This document shows positions 1 through 7,375 of a DNA stretch of 35,732 nt, piece by piece. Each line of letters begins with the position of its first letter. Position 1 is the first letter of the stretch. Below the pieces are notes generated by a model that worked only from the letters and a program-made list of their open reading frames with translations, had not been told where the DNA came from and made no database searches. The translations under genes were made by a program, and so were the position numbers. Location of the stretch: contig RFGT01000182.1 in assembly GCA_003696975.1 (NCBI GenBank), positions 1-35,732 on the forward strand. Reading direction: 5' to 3'. This DNA comes from Nitrospirota bacterium. GTDB lineage: Bacteria > Nitrospirota > Nitrospiria > Nitrospirales > UBA8639.

Positions 1-2
1 GT

Positions 3-178
3 CCTCCCTATCAAGGACGTGCATGCGAGATTCACTCGGCTCTCCAAACCCGCCGATTGATGGCACAGATTATCAATGGGCTACAGTTTCAGGCTGAGCA
101 AATGTCTCACGCTTTTGATTATGCTACCTGGCGTTCGCGAAGGAATATGTGAAGGTGCTTGGGCTGGACATAAACTGA
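3..178 (+). pseudogene. Tail of an unrecognised gene, apparently frameshifted, cut by the window edge
   Basis: From base 3 an open frame runs in from the left edge and encodes a plausible helical stretch (MAQIINGLQFQAEQMSHAF) before stopping near base 150. A second frame covering about 115-178 continues with LAFAKEYVKVLGLDIN and a TGA at 176-178. The two pieces read naturally as one C-terminus if a single frameshift lies near 115-135. I do not recognise the family. It may equally be chance open sequence, because only about 175 bases are visible. Confidence 0.25.
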
Positions 179-199
179 TCGACTACTATTTATGGTATA

Positions 200-224
200 G
201 TATAAAGTCAAGCAACGACCCCAT
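200..224 (-). repeat. Dispersed 25-bp repeat, left copy
   Basis: On the minus strand this reads ATGGGGTCGTTGCTTGA followed by an AT-rich tail. A second copy at 35459-35483, in the same orientation, matches at 23 of 25 positions. The AT-rich inverted repeat TACTAT/ATAGTA (184-202) overlaps its end. Both copies lie about 50-120 bases beyond the stop codon of a minus-strand gene. The rest of 179-320 holds nothing else I can identify. Confidence 0.55.
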
Positions 225-320
225 ATCCCAATAGGACTCGACCCTTTTATACTCTACATGCTCAAGACATTGCCAATGTAGCTGGTAGCAGGAAGGTTTG
301 TAAAAGAACAAAGAGGTCGG

Positions 321-1610
321 TCATTTGAGCATTGAGTTCTCTCCTGGCGAGATTGGCCCCTCAAGGGCCCGCAGATCAAGTCCTTCGATCTCCTGGAGGG
401 TCTTTCCCGCTATGCCCTGGAGGTCTCCATACATCCCGACGGTGGCCTGCATGACGCGCTGGATTTGCTCCTCCCGTTTGGCCCATTGCTTCAGAATGGC
501 TCGTTTTTCTTTGTCCAAATCCTCCTGCATTGTGGAAAAGGCTTCCACAATGGCCTGCACTCGCTGGCGAAATCGGGGACCGGTAAGATACTGGTAGATC
601 ATCTCCATTTTGGTCTGCTGGCCTTCTGACGCATGACGTGCCATCGCAACCTCGATGAGCATGTGGCGCAAGGACATGGCCACGGGCAGCATGGCTCTAG
701 GATGGGTCACCCAGACCCCGTCTACATGGTCAAACGTGTCCACCCCTTTGGGAAGCGCTTGGCTGACCAGCACCGCCAGTTCGGCTTTGGCGGCTCGCTG
801 GTCATCCCGCAACTTCACCAGCCAGCCGTCACTCCAGTGTTTGGTGCGCTTGGACTCCCACAAAATAGTCCCGCACGCCTGGCCCAAAGGCCCCATGACT
901 CGCTGCAGCACATCGCCCCCATGTTCACCTTTGGGAACAGGCTGAATGGTGTCTCGAGGAAATTTCGCACTCAGCAGCGATTCCACCTCCAACTCCTGCA
1001 CTTCTCCTTGAAGCTGCTGGGACCCTTGCTCGGCCCTGCGCTTTAGCTCCTCAATCTGTTTTTGCATTGAGGCAATCGTCTGCTCTTTCTCCAAGACCTT
1101 CAGCTTGAGCGCCTCCTCGGCTTCCTGTTTGGCCTGCTCACGAATACTCGTCAGCGCCTCTTGCACCCGTTTTTCCACAGTCAGATCGAGTTCCCGCTTT
1201 GCATCGTCCAACTCGCGCTGCTTGCGCAGAAGATCCGCCTGGACTTTCTGAGCCTCGGCCAGTTTTTCCTCGCGTTGCTTGAGCAGCTCCTGAAGCTCTT
1301 GGAGTGCACGTCCTCGCTGTTCCAGCTCGTGTTGGACGGTCTGTTTGGCTTTCTGAGCTTCTTCTGCAATGATTTTCGCTCGCTCCTCTTGGAGTGTTTG
1401 CGCAACTCGTTCCTCAACTGAGGCCATAGCCTGGCGAAGCGCTTCCTCGCGCTCGCGTACTGACGCCTCACGCTGGGCTGTTTCCGCCTCTTTTTGCGCA
1501 AGCCGCTGCTCATATTCACGCCGGGTGGCTTCCAGCAGTGGAGCGGCGAGTGACTCGGTGAGCTTAATTGGGGTCTTACAGTTCGGACAAATAACCGTAG
1601 GCTCGCTCAT
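321..1610 (-). CDS. DUF2130 protein: zinc-ribbon half, long coiled coil, nuclease-like C-domain
   Basis: This 429-residue protein matches the DUF2130 family, whose function is not established. It has a CPNC pair at residues 8-11. Residues about 30-215 are strongly charged and rich in Glu, Gln, Lys and Arg, as in a long coiled coil. The globular C-domain begins near 212. It contains GGDVLQ (Asp233) and, 19 residues later, WESK (Glu252, Lys254), an arrangement like the D...E-x-K core of PD-(D/E)XK nucleases; that link is my inference. The ATG at 1610 is chosen over the in-frame GTG at 1622 because GAGGG lies five bases before it. It follows the cupin gene by 45 bases in the same direction, so the two may be co-transcribed. 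Confidence 0.85.
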   Translation of the reverse strand: MSEPTVICPNCKTPIKLTESLAAPLLEATRREYEQRLAQKEAETAQREASVREREEALRQAMASVEERVAQTLQEERAKIIAEEAQKAKQTVQHELEQRGRALQELQELLKQREEKLAEAQKVQADLLRKQRELDDAKRELDLTVEKRVQEALTSIREQAKQEAEEALKLKVLEKEQTIASMQKQIEELKRRAEQGSQQLQGEVQELEVESLLSAKFPRDTIQPVPKGEHGGDVLQRVMGPLGQACGTILWESKRTKHWSDGWLVKLRDDQRAAKAELAVLVSQALPKGVDTFDHVDGVWVTHPRAMLPVAMSLRHMLIEVAMARHASEGQQTKMEMIYQYLTGPRFRQRVQAIVEAFSTMQEDLDKEKRAILKQWAKREEQIQRVMQATVGMYGDLQGIAGKTLQEIEGLDLRALEGPISPGENSMLK

Positions 1611-1655
1611 GGGATCCCTCACTGATGAGCCAATGCGTTTCCCAAGGTTCCCGTA

Positions 1656-1931
1656 TCATTTGGAACGATAGCCATACAGCCACCGAGCCGTCGTCTGGCC
1701 AATATTCCGCACGGAATGGGATGCACCAGCAGGAATAAACAGTTCCTCTCCAACTGGGGGATAATACCGTGTGCCGTTGATCTCCACTTCTAATTGGCCT
1801 TCCACCACAAGAATAACTTCATCCGTCGTATGGACGAAGTCTTCCCATCGTCGGCCCGGCGGATCAATCCACAGATCACAACTAAATCCGCGGGATGCCC
1901 ACTCACGAGCAATCGCTTCTTGATCAATCAT
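1656..1931 (-). CDS. Small single-domain cupin protein
   Basis: This 91-residue protein is essentially one cupin beta-barrel. It shows the usual two-motif layout: a stretch around VHTTDEVILVVEGQLEVEING, then PVGEELFIPAGASHSVRN. Acidic and His residues in these two motifs could bind a metal, though motif 1 lacks the classic HxH pair. Such proteins may bind a small ligand or be minor dioxygenase-like enzymes; no substrate can be inferred. A strong ribosome binding site (GGGAGGGA) precedes the ATG. It lies upstream of the DUF2130 gene on the same strand, with a candidate promoter at 1961-1989. Confidence 0.8.
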   Translation of the reverse strand: MIDQEAIAREWASRGFSCDLWIDPPGRRWEDFVHTTDEVILVVEGQLEVEINGTRYYPPVGEELFIPAGASHSVRNIGQTTARWLYGYRSK

Positions 1932-1960
1932 AAGATGTCCCTCCCTGCTATGGCTGCGTA

Positions 1961-1989
1961 TCTATGAGGAACCGGATTGATCCTGTCAA
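1961..1989 (-). promoter_or_regulatory. Candidate sigma-70 promoter for the cupin gene
   Basis: A perfect TTGACA -35 (1984-1989) is followed by 17 bases and a weak CATAGA -10 (1961-1966). The start codon lies about 30 bases further on. The -35 is strong and the -10 poor, so this is a sequence-based guess. The surrounding 1932-2217 shows no convincing gene. Confidence 0.4.
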
Positions 1990-2217
1990 GTCAGGGAATA
2001 GAGGTTTTTAGGCCACTCGCTCGCCTCCCTTATTCGATCTGCTCTATCTGCTCCGTCACCATTTGGAAACCTTGTGAACCTCAAGGCGTAGGGGTCACGG
2101 TGCCTCTCTGGAAGGCATGCCGTAACAAGGTATGTCGTGCATGACGACGAATGATCGAAGTATGACGTCATCGTGAACCTCCTGTTTACCAATGGTTATC
2201 ACGGGCTTACGGCATGG

Positions 2218-2619
2218 CTATGGAGTCGCTTGAACGACATCAGCCTCCCATGAGACATGTGCCGGACACCACTGCCAGACTCCGAGGCTGATGATCCGCG
2301 TCAGTCCGGCGGGAATACACGCTGTTCGGCTGACCGTCACTTTGCGGTTGACGAGTCGGGTTGAATCGCCGCATCGATTCAAATATTCGGCCCCGTTGAT
2401 CTCACCCAAATCCGCATGTGGAACAAAAAACGCTACAAAAGGGATCGGCAACACGGCGATCGAAGAATCGTCCACCCATTCACCTCCGGAACAATGGGCG
2501 AGTGTGGCATCAGTCCGGCGAATATCGTCTTTAATCAATGTGGTGGTGCAAGCAGTAGCCATCGTGGTGACCACGAGCAACAAGAGGACCTTGCCGCCGA
2601 GGATGAAGGTATTTTTCAT
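2218..2619 (-). CDS. Small predicted lipoprotein of unknown function
   Basis: This 133-residue protein starts MKNTFILGGKVLLLLVV and has a hydrophobic signal segment ending in MATAC, a plausible though imperfect lipobox; the Cys would be lipidated after signal peptidase II cleavage. The mature part has a second hydrophobic patch (SSIAVLPIPFVAFFVP) and several cysteines that could pair outside the cytoplasm. The C-terminal pattern LTRIISLGVWQWCPAHVSW loosely recalls the end of Bor-type lipoproteins (a glycine-containing hydrophobic run, then an aromatic segment), but this is not strong enough to name it. The ATG at 2619 is chosen because GGGAGG lies six bases upstream; a longer frame to 2676 lacks a ribosome binding site and adds nothing like a signal peptide. 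Confidence 0.65.
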   Translation of the reverse strand: MKNTFILGGKVLLLLVVTTMATACTTTLIKDDIRRTDATLAHCSGGEWVDDSSIAVLPIPFVAFFVPHADLGEINGAEYLNRCGDSTRLVNRKVTVSRTACIPAGLTRIISLGVWQWCPAHVSWEADVVQATP

Positions 2620-2722
2620 TGATAGACCTCCCAATAACTCGTGTGAGTGAATGCCCGTGGTTACAGGCTCGGACAACTGGATATCCCGACACCGATAAAC
2701 TGCTTATAATGGAATATTGGTA

Positions 2723-2751
2723 CTTATGCGATCAATCTTGACATGTGTCAA
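2723..2751 (-). promoter_or_regulatory. Candidate promoter with a TTGACA palindrome upstream of the lipoprotein gene
   Basis: On the minus strand TTGACA (2746-2751) is followed after 17 bases by CATAAG (2723-2728). The -35 is one arm of a perfect 6-2-6 palindrome, TTGACA-TG-TGTCAA on the plus strand (2738-2751), so it may also be an operator. The resulting leader to the ATG at 2619 would be about 100 bases. Confidence 0.4.
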
Positions 2752-2753
2752 TT

Positions 2754-2772
2754 TTCCTCTGGGAAAGAGGAA
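2754..2772. other. Short perfect hairpin
   Basis: TTCCTCT and AGAGGAA form a 7-bp stem around a 5-base loop. No T-run follows on either strand, so it does not look like an intrinsic terminator. It sits just beside the palindromic promoter and may be part of a regulatory region. Confidence 0.35.
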
Positions 2773-2797
2773 CCGTAACGAAAAACGAGGAAGAGGA

Positions 2798-2950
2798 ATG
2801 TCCAAAAAGCTTTCTGCTTACATCGAACCTTGGCGCTTGAATAGGCTGGTCACAAGAGGCCCTGAATTGCGCCCAGCATTGGCGAAAGATTTTTGCGTTC
2901 GGACACTGCCGACCACAGGCCAACCGACACAATTGCCTCGGATGGCTTGA
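2798..2950 (+). CDS. Possible 50-residue small protein, doubtful
   Basis: The only support is a good purine-rich ribosome binding site (GAGGAAGAGGA) directly before the ATG and a 50-codon frame beginning MSKKLSAYIEPWRLNRL. The product is basic, with no membrane segment or known motif. It lies in otherwise gene-poor sequence, so it may be a chance frame or the start of a broken gene. Confidence 0.2.
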   Translation: MSKKLSAYIEPWRLNRLVTRGPELRPALAKDFCVRTLPTTGQPTQLPRMA

Positions 2951-3039
2951 TCATTCGCCAATATCGACACAGCGGGAGACTATCTCTCGTTCCCCGCATC
3001 GCTCCCGCACACGGCGCTGTACCTGGCTGCGGTCGTTTT

Positions 3040-3153
3040 CTAGAGCCTCAGCAGTCGCTCCGCATGGGCCGCAACATTCCCCGAAACCGGATAAACCGCG
3101 CAGGTCTCTCCTCCGTGGACTGCGACATAGTCCTCGCGCGGTAGATGCCTCAT
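3040..3153 (-). CDS. Tiny coupled reading frame C (37 aa), possibly a remnant
   Basis: It begins at an ATG overlapping the stop of the preceding frame (ATGA at 3150-3153) and encodes a mixed soluble-type sequence that includes REDYVAVHGGETCAVYPVSG. No family is recognised. It is the third in a row of minute frames on this strand, each starting in an ATGA overlap. This could be a genuine translationally coupled set or the decayed remains of one longer gene. Confidence 0.2.
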   Translation of the reverse strand: MRHLPREDYVAVHGGETCAVYPVSGNVAAHAERLLRL

Positions 3154-3251
3154 TTCCTGCCAGGACGAGAGTCGCCGTCAATTCCAGCACTCACGGCTTG
3201 CTCTGCTGTCCCTGCCACGGGCTGCCGGACCCGGGGGATGTTGGCGGTCAT
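3150..3251 (-). CDS. Tiny coupled reading frame B (33 aa), possibly a remnant
   Basis: It begins in an ATGA overlap (3248-3251) with frame A and ends in an ATGA overlap with frame C. The product is MTANIPRVRQ followed by a small, Gly/Ala-rich sequence with no recognisable domain. Confidence is low; its interest lies in the chain of overlaps and its place at the 3' side of tRNA-Gln. Confidence 0.15.
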   Translation of the reverse strand: MTANIPRVRQPVAGTAEQAVSAGIDGDSRPGRK

Positions 3252-3388
3252 GGCCGGAACCTCCGGCGTTTCCTTGCAGGTTGGTCCCGTGGTGTGAACT
3301 TCAACCCTTGGGCAAGCAACCAGACGGCGGCATCCTCAAGCTCGATCCTCTCCGGTATCGTCCGGGCTGACTCGGGTGTGAGCGTCAT
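3248..3388 (-). CDS. Tiny coupled reading frame A (46 aa), possibly a remnant
   Basis: It starts at ATG 3388 and includes ERIELEDAAVWLLAQGLKF, a convincing amphipathic helix, then a basic tail rich in Arg and Lys. The frame stays open upstream of the ATG for some 60 further bases (GFGCTVCESFWRIARAV), so the true start or gene could extend further. No family is recognised. The basic tail could bind nucleic acid, but this is only a composition argument. Confidence 0.25.
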   Translation of the reverse strand: MTLTPESARTIPERIELEDAAVWLLAQGLKFTPRDQPARKRRRFRP

Positions 3389-3574
3389 GAGCACCGCTCT
3401 TGCGATCCGCCAGAAAGATTCACACACTGTGCAGCCGAAGCCATAACGCCATAGGGAAGTCTGGATAAACCCCAGGGTGAAACAGTGACCAAAATCGTGA
3501 TCAGCGAAGTTATCCGCGTGGGACCGGGGGTGGAAGGAGTGTCAGAAGTTCTGGAAAAGACAGAAAAAACAGAA

Positions 3575-3648
3575 TGGCTGGGGGACCAGGATTCGAACCT
3601 GGGCAGTCAGATCCAGAGTCTGACGTCCTGCCGCTAGACGATCCCCCA
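3575..3648 (-). tRNA. tRNA-Gln (anticodon CUG) with encoded CCA
   Basis: The minus strand folds into a full cloverleaf. The 7-bp acceptor stem is TGGGGGA/TCCCCCA with discriminator G, then CCA at 3577-3575. The anticodon stem TCAGA/TCTGA encloses the loop CTCTGGA, giving anticodon CTG for codon CAG. The T arm carries GGTTCGAATCC. The U1-A72 pair and G73 are typical of tRNA-Gln. It begins 14 bases after the gltX stop on the same strand, so it is probably cut from the gltX transcript. Confidence 0.95.
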
Positions 3649-3662
3649 AGCCTACTGGCAGC

Positions 3663-5090
3663 TTAATCGAGGTGGCCCTTGCAGTCAAGGGAGTGGAGCA
3701 CCCGCTCAAGCCGTTGGAGTGTGCGCTCCTTTCCCAACAGCAGCATCACATCATAGATGCCAGGGCTAAAGGTCCGGCCCGTCAGCGCCACGCGAAGAGG
3801 CTGCGCCAATTTCCCCATCTTAAGTCCATCCTCATCAAGCACCCGGTGGAGTACGGATTCAAGTGTCTCTTTGGAAAAGGTCTCCAAGCCTTCTACGTAC
3901 TCAGCAAACTTGCGAAGGCTCGGCAGAATATCGGGAGTGAGAAATTTCTTGGCTGCCTCCTCATCGATGGCAATGGGGTCGGTCACGTAGGGAAGAGCCC
4001 ATTCCGCCATCTCCACCAAAGTTTTCGCCCGTTCACGAAGAGGTGGGATCAAGGCCTCTATTCCTCCCACAGGTTGGACTGGCCCATGAGGATCATAGCC
4101 TTTCGCCTTCAGAAACGGAATGAGGAGCTCCGCCAAGCGTTTCGAGTCGGCTTGCTTGATATACTCGCCATTCATCCACAGGAGCTTGTCGGGATTGAAG
4201 ACCGCGGGAGATTTTTGAACATGATCAAAGGAGAATTTTTCGATCATCTCCTCGATGGAAAACAGCTCCTGGTCGCCATACGCCCAGCCCAATCGGACCA
4301 GATAGTTGACCATGGCTTCGGGCAAATACCCCATATCCCGATAGGCGAGAATCGACGTCGCTCCGTGCCGTTTGGACAGCCGTGTTTTATCAGCCCCCAA
4401 GATCATAGGCAAATGGGCAAACTTGGGCACGGGATAGCCTAAAGCGTCAAACAAGGGGATCTGCCTTGGGGTATTGTTGACATGGTCATCCCCGCGAATC
4501 ACATGGGTGATCCCCATCAGTGCATCATCGATCACTACGGAAAAATTGTAGGTGGGGTATCCGTTGGATCGGAGAATGATCAAGTCATCCAGCACCGTAT
4601 TGTCGAATTGGATATGACCCTTGATAAGATCGTTGATAACCGTCACTCCTTCTTGGGGAGACTTGAAGCGAAGAGCGGCAGGCTGCGTGGGGGTGAGAAT
4701 CCTTTTCTCCCGGCATCGGCCGTCATACTTCACGGGTTCACCCTTTTCCTGCGCCTCCTTTCGTCTGGCCTCAAGTTCCTCCGGCGTGCACACGCACCAG
4801 TAGGCAAGCCCGCGGTCAAATAATTCCATAGCCTTCTGGCGATAGAGCTCCAGCCGATCAGTCTGACGATACGGACCCTCATCCCACGTGAGCCCCACCC
4901 ATCGGAGGCCCTCAAGAATGGCGGCAATCGCCTCCTCCGTGGAGCGATCGCGATCCGTATCCTCAATCCGCAAAATAAAGGTCCCTCCCTCATGCCGGGC
5001 ATACAGCCAATTGAACAAAGCAGTTCGCACCCCTCCAATGTGGAGATACCCCGTGGGACTTGGAGCAAAGCGCACGCGAATCTCACTCAT
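3663..5090 (-). CDS. gltX: Glutamyl-tRNA synthetase
   Basis: This 475-residue class I aminoacyl-tRNA synthetase joins glutamate to its tRNA using ATP. The HIGH-like motif appears as HIGG at residues 17-20 after FAPSPTGYL. The KMSKS-like loop is LSKRHG. A zinc-type cluster C-x-C-x24-C, with Glu where E. coli has the last His, lies near 100-130 (WCVCTPEE ... GRCREK). AAGGAGA lies seven bases before the ATG. In bacteria without glutaminyl-tRNA synthetase this enzyme is often non-discriminating and also loads tRNA-Gln with glutamate for later amidation by GatCAB. The placement directly before tRNA-Gln(CUG) fits that, but the sequence alone does not prove it. Confidence 0.97.
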   Translation of the reverse strand: MSEIRVRFAPSPTGYLHIGGVRTALFNWLYARHEGGTFILRIEDTDRDRSTEEAIAAILEGLRWVGLTWDEGPYRQTDRLELYRQKAMELFDRGLAYWCVCTPEELEARRKEAQEKGEPVKYDGRCREKRILTPTQPAALRFKSPQEGVTVINDLIKGHIQFDNTVLDDLIILRSNGYPTYNFSVVIDDALMGITHVIRGDDHVNNTPRQIPLFDALGYPVPKFAHLPMILGADKTRLSKRHGATSILAYRDMGYLPEAMVNYLVRLGWAYGDQELFSIEEMIEKFSFDHVQKSPAVFNPDKLLWMNGEYIKQADSKRLAELLIPFLKAKGYDPHGPVQPVGGIEALIPPLRERAKTLVEMAEWALPYVTDPIAIDEEAAKKFLTPDILPSLRKFAEYVEGLETFSKETLESVLHRVLDEDGLKMGKLAQPLRVALTGRTFSPGIYDVMLLLGKERTLQRLERVLHSLDCKGHLD

Positions 5091-5241
5091 CCCTATCTCT
5101 CCTTGCCCTTGATAGCCCTGCGTTCACCATCCATTGACAACCTGTCTTCTCAGCTAGCCAAAAACCCTAAGATGGGTTACACCTTAACAAAGTTTCTAAA
5201 GAGTGGCTACTCTTGCGCTATTGCCCCAACCAATGCTGAAA

Positions 5242-5264
5242 GGTAGGGGGCTGAAAACCCTACC
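5242..5264. other. Inverted repeat between gltX and tRNA-Ala
   Basis: GGTAGGG and CCCTACC form a perfect 7-bp stem around a 9-base loop. No T-run follows on either strand. It sits upstream of gltX on one strand and just before the tRNA-Ala promoter on the other, so it could be a leader hairpin of gltX or a chance structure. Confidence 0.35.
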
Positions 5265-5278
5265 CTGCCCCAAGCGCC

Positions 5279-5307
5279 TTGACCGTCGCGGTGTTGCATG
5301 TTAGATT
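5279..5307 (+). promoter_or_regulatory. Sigma-70 promoter of tRNA-Ala
   Basis: TTGACC (5279-5284) and TAGATT (5302-5307) are separated by 17 bases. The tRNA begins about 38 bases downstream of the -10, a normal distance for a short 5' leader removed by RNase P. Confidence 0.6.
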
Positions 5308-5344
5308 CAAGTTCCAGTGATCATCTCCGAAACAAGAGTGACGT

Positions 5345-5420
5345 GGGGCTGTGGCGCAGTTGGGAGCGCGCGTGAATGGCATTCACGAGGTCGCCGGTTC
5401 AATCCCGGCCAGCTCCACCA
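5345..5420 (+). tRNA. tRNA-Ala (anticodon GGC) with encoded CCA
   Basis: The acceptor stem GGGGCTG/CAGCTCC contains the G3-U70 wobble pair, the main identity element for alanyl-tRNA synthetase. The anticodon stem CGTGA/TCACG holds the loop ATGGCAT, so the anticodon is GGC (codon GCC). The T arm is GCCGGTTCAATCCCGGC, and ACCA ends the gene at 5420. A run of seven T follows at about 5424-5430, which may serve as the termination signal. Confidence 0.96.
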
Positions 5421-5530
5421 ACTCTTTTTTTCCCATTTTCTTCCCCACCATATTCAAAAATGGATAACCCGCTGATCTTACGATTCTGGTAAGCACGCAC
5501 GGACTCGCTTCCTCGAAGATACGAGACCCC

Positions 5531-7375
5531 ATGGTGCACATCGACAACATCAGCAAAGCATACCCAACCAAACCGCTTTTTTCCCAAGCTTCGGCCCATC
5601 TTCGCCCCAACGCTCGGGTCGGGCTCGTCGGCCCCAATGGTACTGGGAAGACCACTCTACTGCGCATGATTCTGAATGAGGAGACGCCTGACACCGGTTC
5701 AATCCGCACCAGACCGGGATTACGCATTGGATATCTCCCGCAAGAGCTAGACATGCCTCCTCACCAGACGGTCCTGGAAGCCGCCCATCGCTTCCAGTAT
5801 CCCGAGCATGAGGCCAAACGTATCTTGTCTGGCCTGGGATTCACCGAATCTGACTGGCATCGCCCCCTTGAGACCTTTTCTGGTGGATTCCGCATGCGCG
5901 TGGCGCTGGGGCATCTTCTTCTCTCAACCCCAGATGTCCTGATGCTGGACGAACCCACTAACCATTTGGATCGCGCAACCCAGGCTTGGCTGGAAACCTT
6001 TCTTCTTGCTTCGAACATGACCATGCTAGTCATCAGCCATGACACGCGGTTCCTCGATCGCCTCGCGACCCACATTTGGGAAATTCGGAACTATCACATT
6101 CATGAATATCGCGGCAACTACACCGCGTTCACAACCTTGCGGGCCCAGCGCGACGCACACCAGGCCACGGCCGCCAAGCGGCAAGCCAAGGAGGTGGCTC
6201 GCATCCAGCAATTCATCGACCGCTTTCGCTATCAAGCAAACAAGGCGCGTCAAGTTCAATCCCGCTTAAAACAACTGGAAAAGATCAAACGGCTAGAGGT
6301 GACACGCGATCCCAAGCGCCTCCGGTTCAAGTTTCCTGAACCGCCTCTCAGCGGCAAACAGGTCTTAACCCTTGAACGGATCACGAAGTCCTATGGAGAG
6401 CGGATCGTCTACCGGGATATCACGTTTTCCGTTGAGCGAGGCCAGCGGGTCGCCTTAGTGGGAGAAAATGGGGCCGGGAAGAGCACCCTGCTTAAATTGT
6501 TGGCTGGTGTGCTCGATTACGACTCCGGCACTCGTCACGTGGGGCATGGTGTCACGCTGCATTATTTTGCGCAACATCAGGCGGAAGCGCTTCATCCTGA
6601 ACATACGGTTCTCGAGTCGTTGGCCGAGGCGGCACCTCAAGCGGAGATGAACGTACTCAGAAGCCTGGCGGGGGTCTTTCTGTTTTCCGGTCGTGATCAA
6701 CACAAGCTCATCAAGGCCTTAAGCGGGGGTGAGCGCAACCGCGTGGCCCTCGCCCGCATGCTTGTGAATCCCGCGAATACTTTGCTTCTCGATGAACCCA
6801 CCAATCACTTAGATCCTGCCTCTGTTGAGGTTCTCACTGATGCCTTGGTCGATTTTCCCGGTACCATTGTCTTCATCTCCCATGACCCGACGTTTCTCAG
6901 TCGAGTGGCCACCCGGGTTGTGGAAATCGAAGATGGCCATCTGCGGGACTATCCCGGGGACTACGAGTACTATTTGTGGAAACGAGCCCAAGAGCTCGAG
7001 ACGCTCAGTCAGCGTGATGAGCACGAGCCCTCGCCCCAGATTCACCCCAAATCCGCCCGAACACCACAATCCCCCACAGCTTCCAAATCTCCGCGCATCA
7101 ATCCCCAGCGAGAGAGGACCAAAGCCATCACCCGCTTAGAAAAGCAACTGGCCCGCCTCGAAGAAGAGATCACCGCATGGGAAGTGCGAATCACCCAGCG
7201 GGCAACTGAACTGGCGAATCCGCATCTGTATCAGGATTTCACCCGCTGGCAGGCACTGTACCAGGAGCACGAAGAATGGAAGAAGACCCTGGAAACGCTT
7301 ACAACTCGCTGGGCCGACCTCGCCACGGAGCTTGAAACCCTTAAACAGAACGCGGCTTCATGCTCTTTGTCGTAG
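5531..7375 (+). CDS. ABC-F family ATPase (Uup/EttA-like)
   Basis: This 614-residue soluble protein has two ATP-binding cassettes and no membrane segments. Cassette 1 has Walker A GPNGTGKTT (34-42), signature FSGGFRMRVALG and Walker B VLMLDEPTNHLD. Cassette 2 has GENGAGKST, LSGGERNRVALAR and LLLDEPTNHLD. The linker between them is basic and helical, like the P-site tRNA interaction motif of ABC-F proteins. After a Pro/Ser-rich stretch the C-terminus (about 545-610) is a charged coiled coil, as in Uup. ABC-F proteins act on ribosomes, easing stalled translation or protecting from drugs; which of these applies here is unknown. The start is preceded by only a weak ribosome binding site. Its last 35 bases overlap the convergent rarA gene. 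Confidence 0.93.
   Translation: MVHIDNISKAYPTKPLFSQASAHLRPNARVGLVGPNGTGKTTLLRMILNEETPDTGSIRTRPGLRIGYLPQELDMPPHQTVLEAAHRFQYPEHEAKRILSGLGFTESDWHRPLETFSGGFRMRVALGHLLLSTPDVLMLDEPTNHLDRATQAWLETFLLASNMTMLVISHDTRFLDRLATHIWEIRNYHIHEYRGNYTAFTTLRAQRDAHQATAAKRQAKEVARIQQFIDRFRYQANKARQVQSRLKQLEKIKRLEVTRDPKRLRFKFPEPPLSGKQVLTLERITKSYGERIVYRDITFSVERGQRVALVGENGAGKSTLLKLLAGVLDYDSGTRHVGHGVTLHYFAQHQAEALHPEHTVLESLAEAAPQAEMNVLRSLAGVFLFSGRDQHKLIKALSGGERNRVALARMLVNPANTLLLDEPTNHLDPASVEVLTDALVDFPGTIVFISHDPTFLSRVATRVVEIEDGHLRDYPGDYEYYLWKRAQELETLSQRDEHEPSPQIHPKSARTPQSPTASKSPRINPQRERTKAITRLEKQLARLEEEITAWEVRITQRATELANPHLYQDFTRWQALYQEHEEWKKTLETLTTRWADLATELETLKQNAASCSLS

Larger units (their letters stand above)
2620..3574. 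other. Gene-poor region at the 3' end of tRNA-Gln
   Basis: Across these 955 bases no frame resembles a known protein. What can be seen is the lipoprotein promoter and hairpin near 2723-2772, one doubtful plus-strand frame, and three coupled mini-frames on the minus strand. The tRNA-Gln gene reads toward this region, so the region occupies the place where elements that integrate at tRNA 3' ends insert. I found no integrase and no repeat of the tRNA end, so this remains a suggestion. Confidence 0.4.

Noticed and set aside
1986-2192. 68-codon minus-strand frame
   Set aside because: It has no ribosome binding site, no protein pattern and overlaps the cupin promoter region.
3485-3637. Plus-strand frame (GTG start) running through the antisense of tRNA-Gln
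   Set aside because: Its second half (GDQDSNLGSQ) is simply the complement of a tRNA, a well-known false protein pattern.
5421-5440. Intrinsic terminator after tRNA-Ala
   Set aside because: There is a T-run but no hairpin separate from the tRNA itself, so it is not listed as its own terminator.
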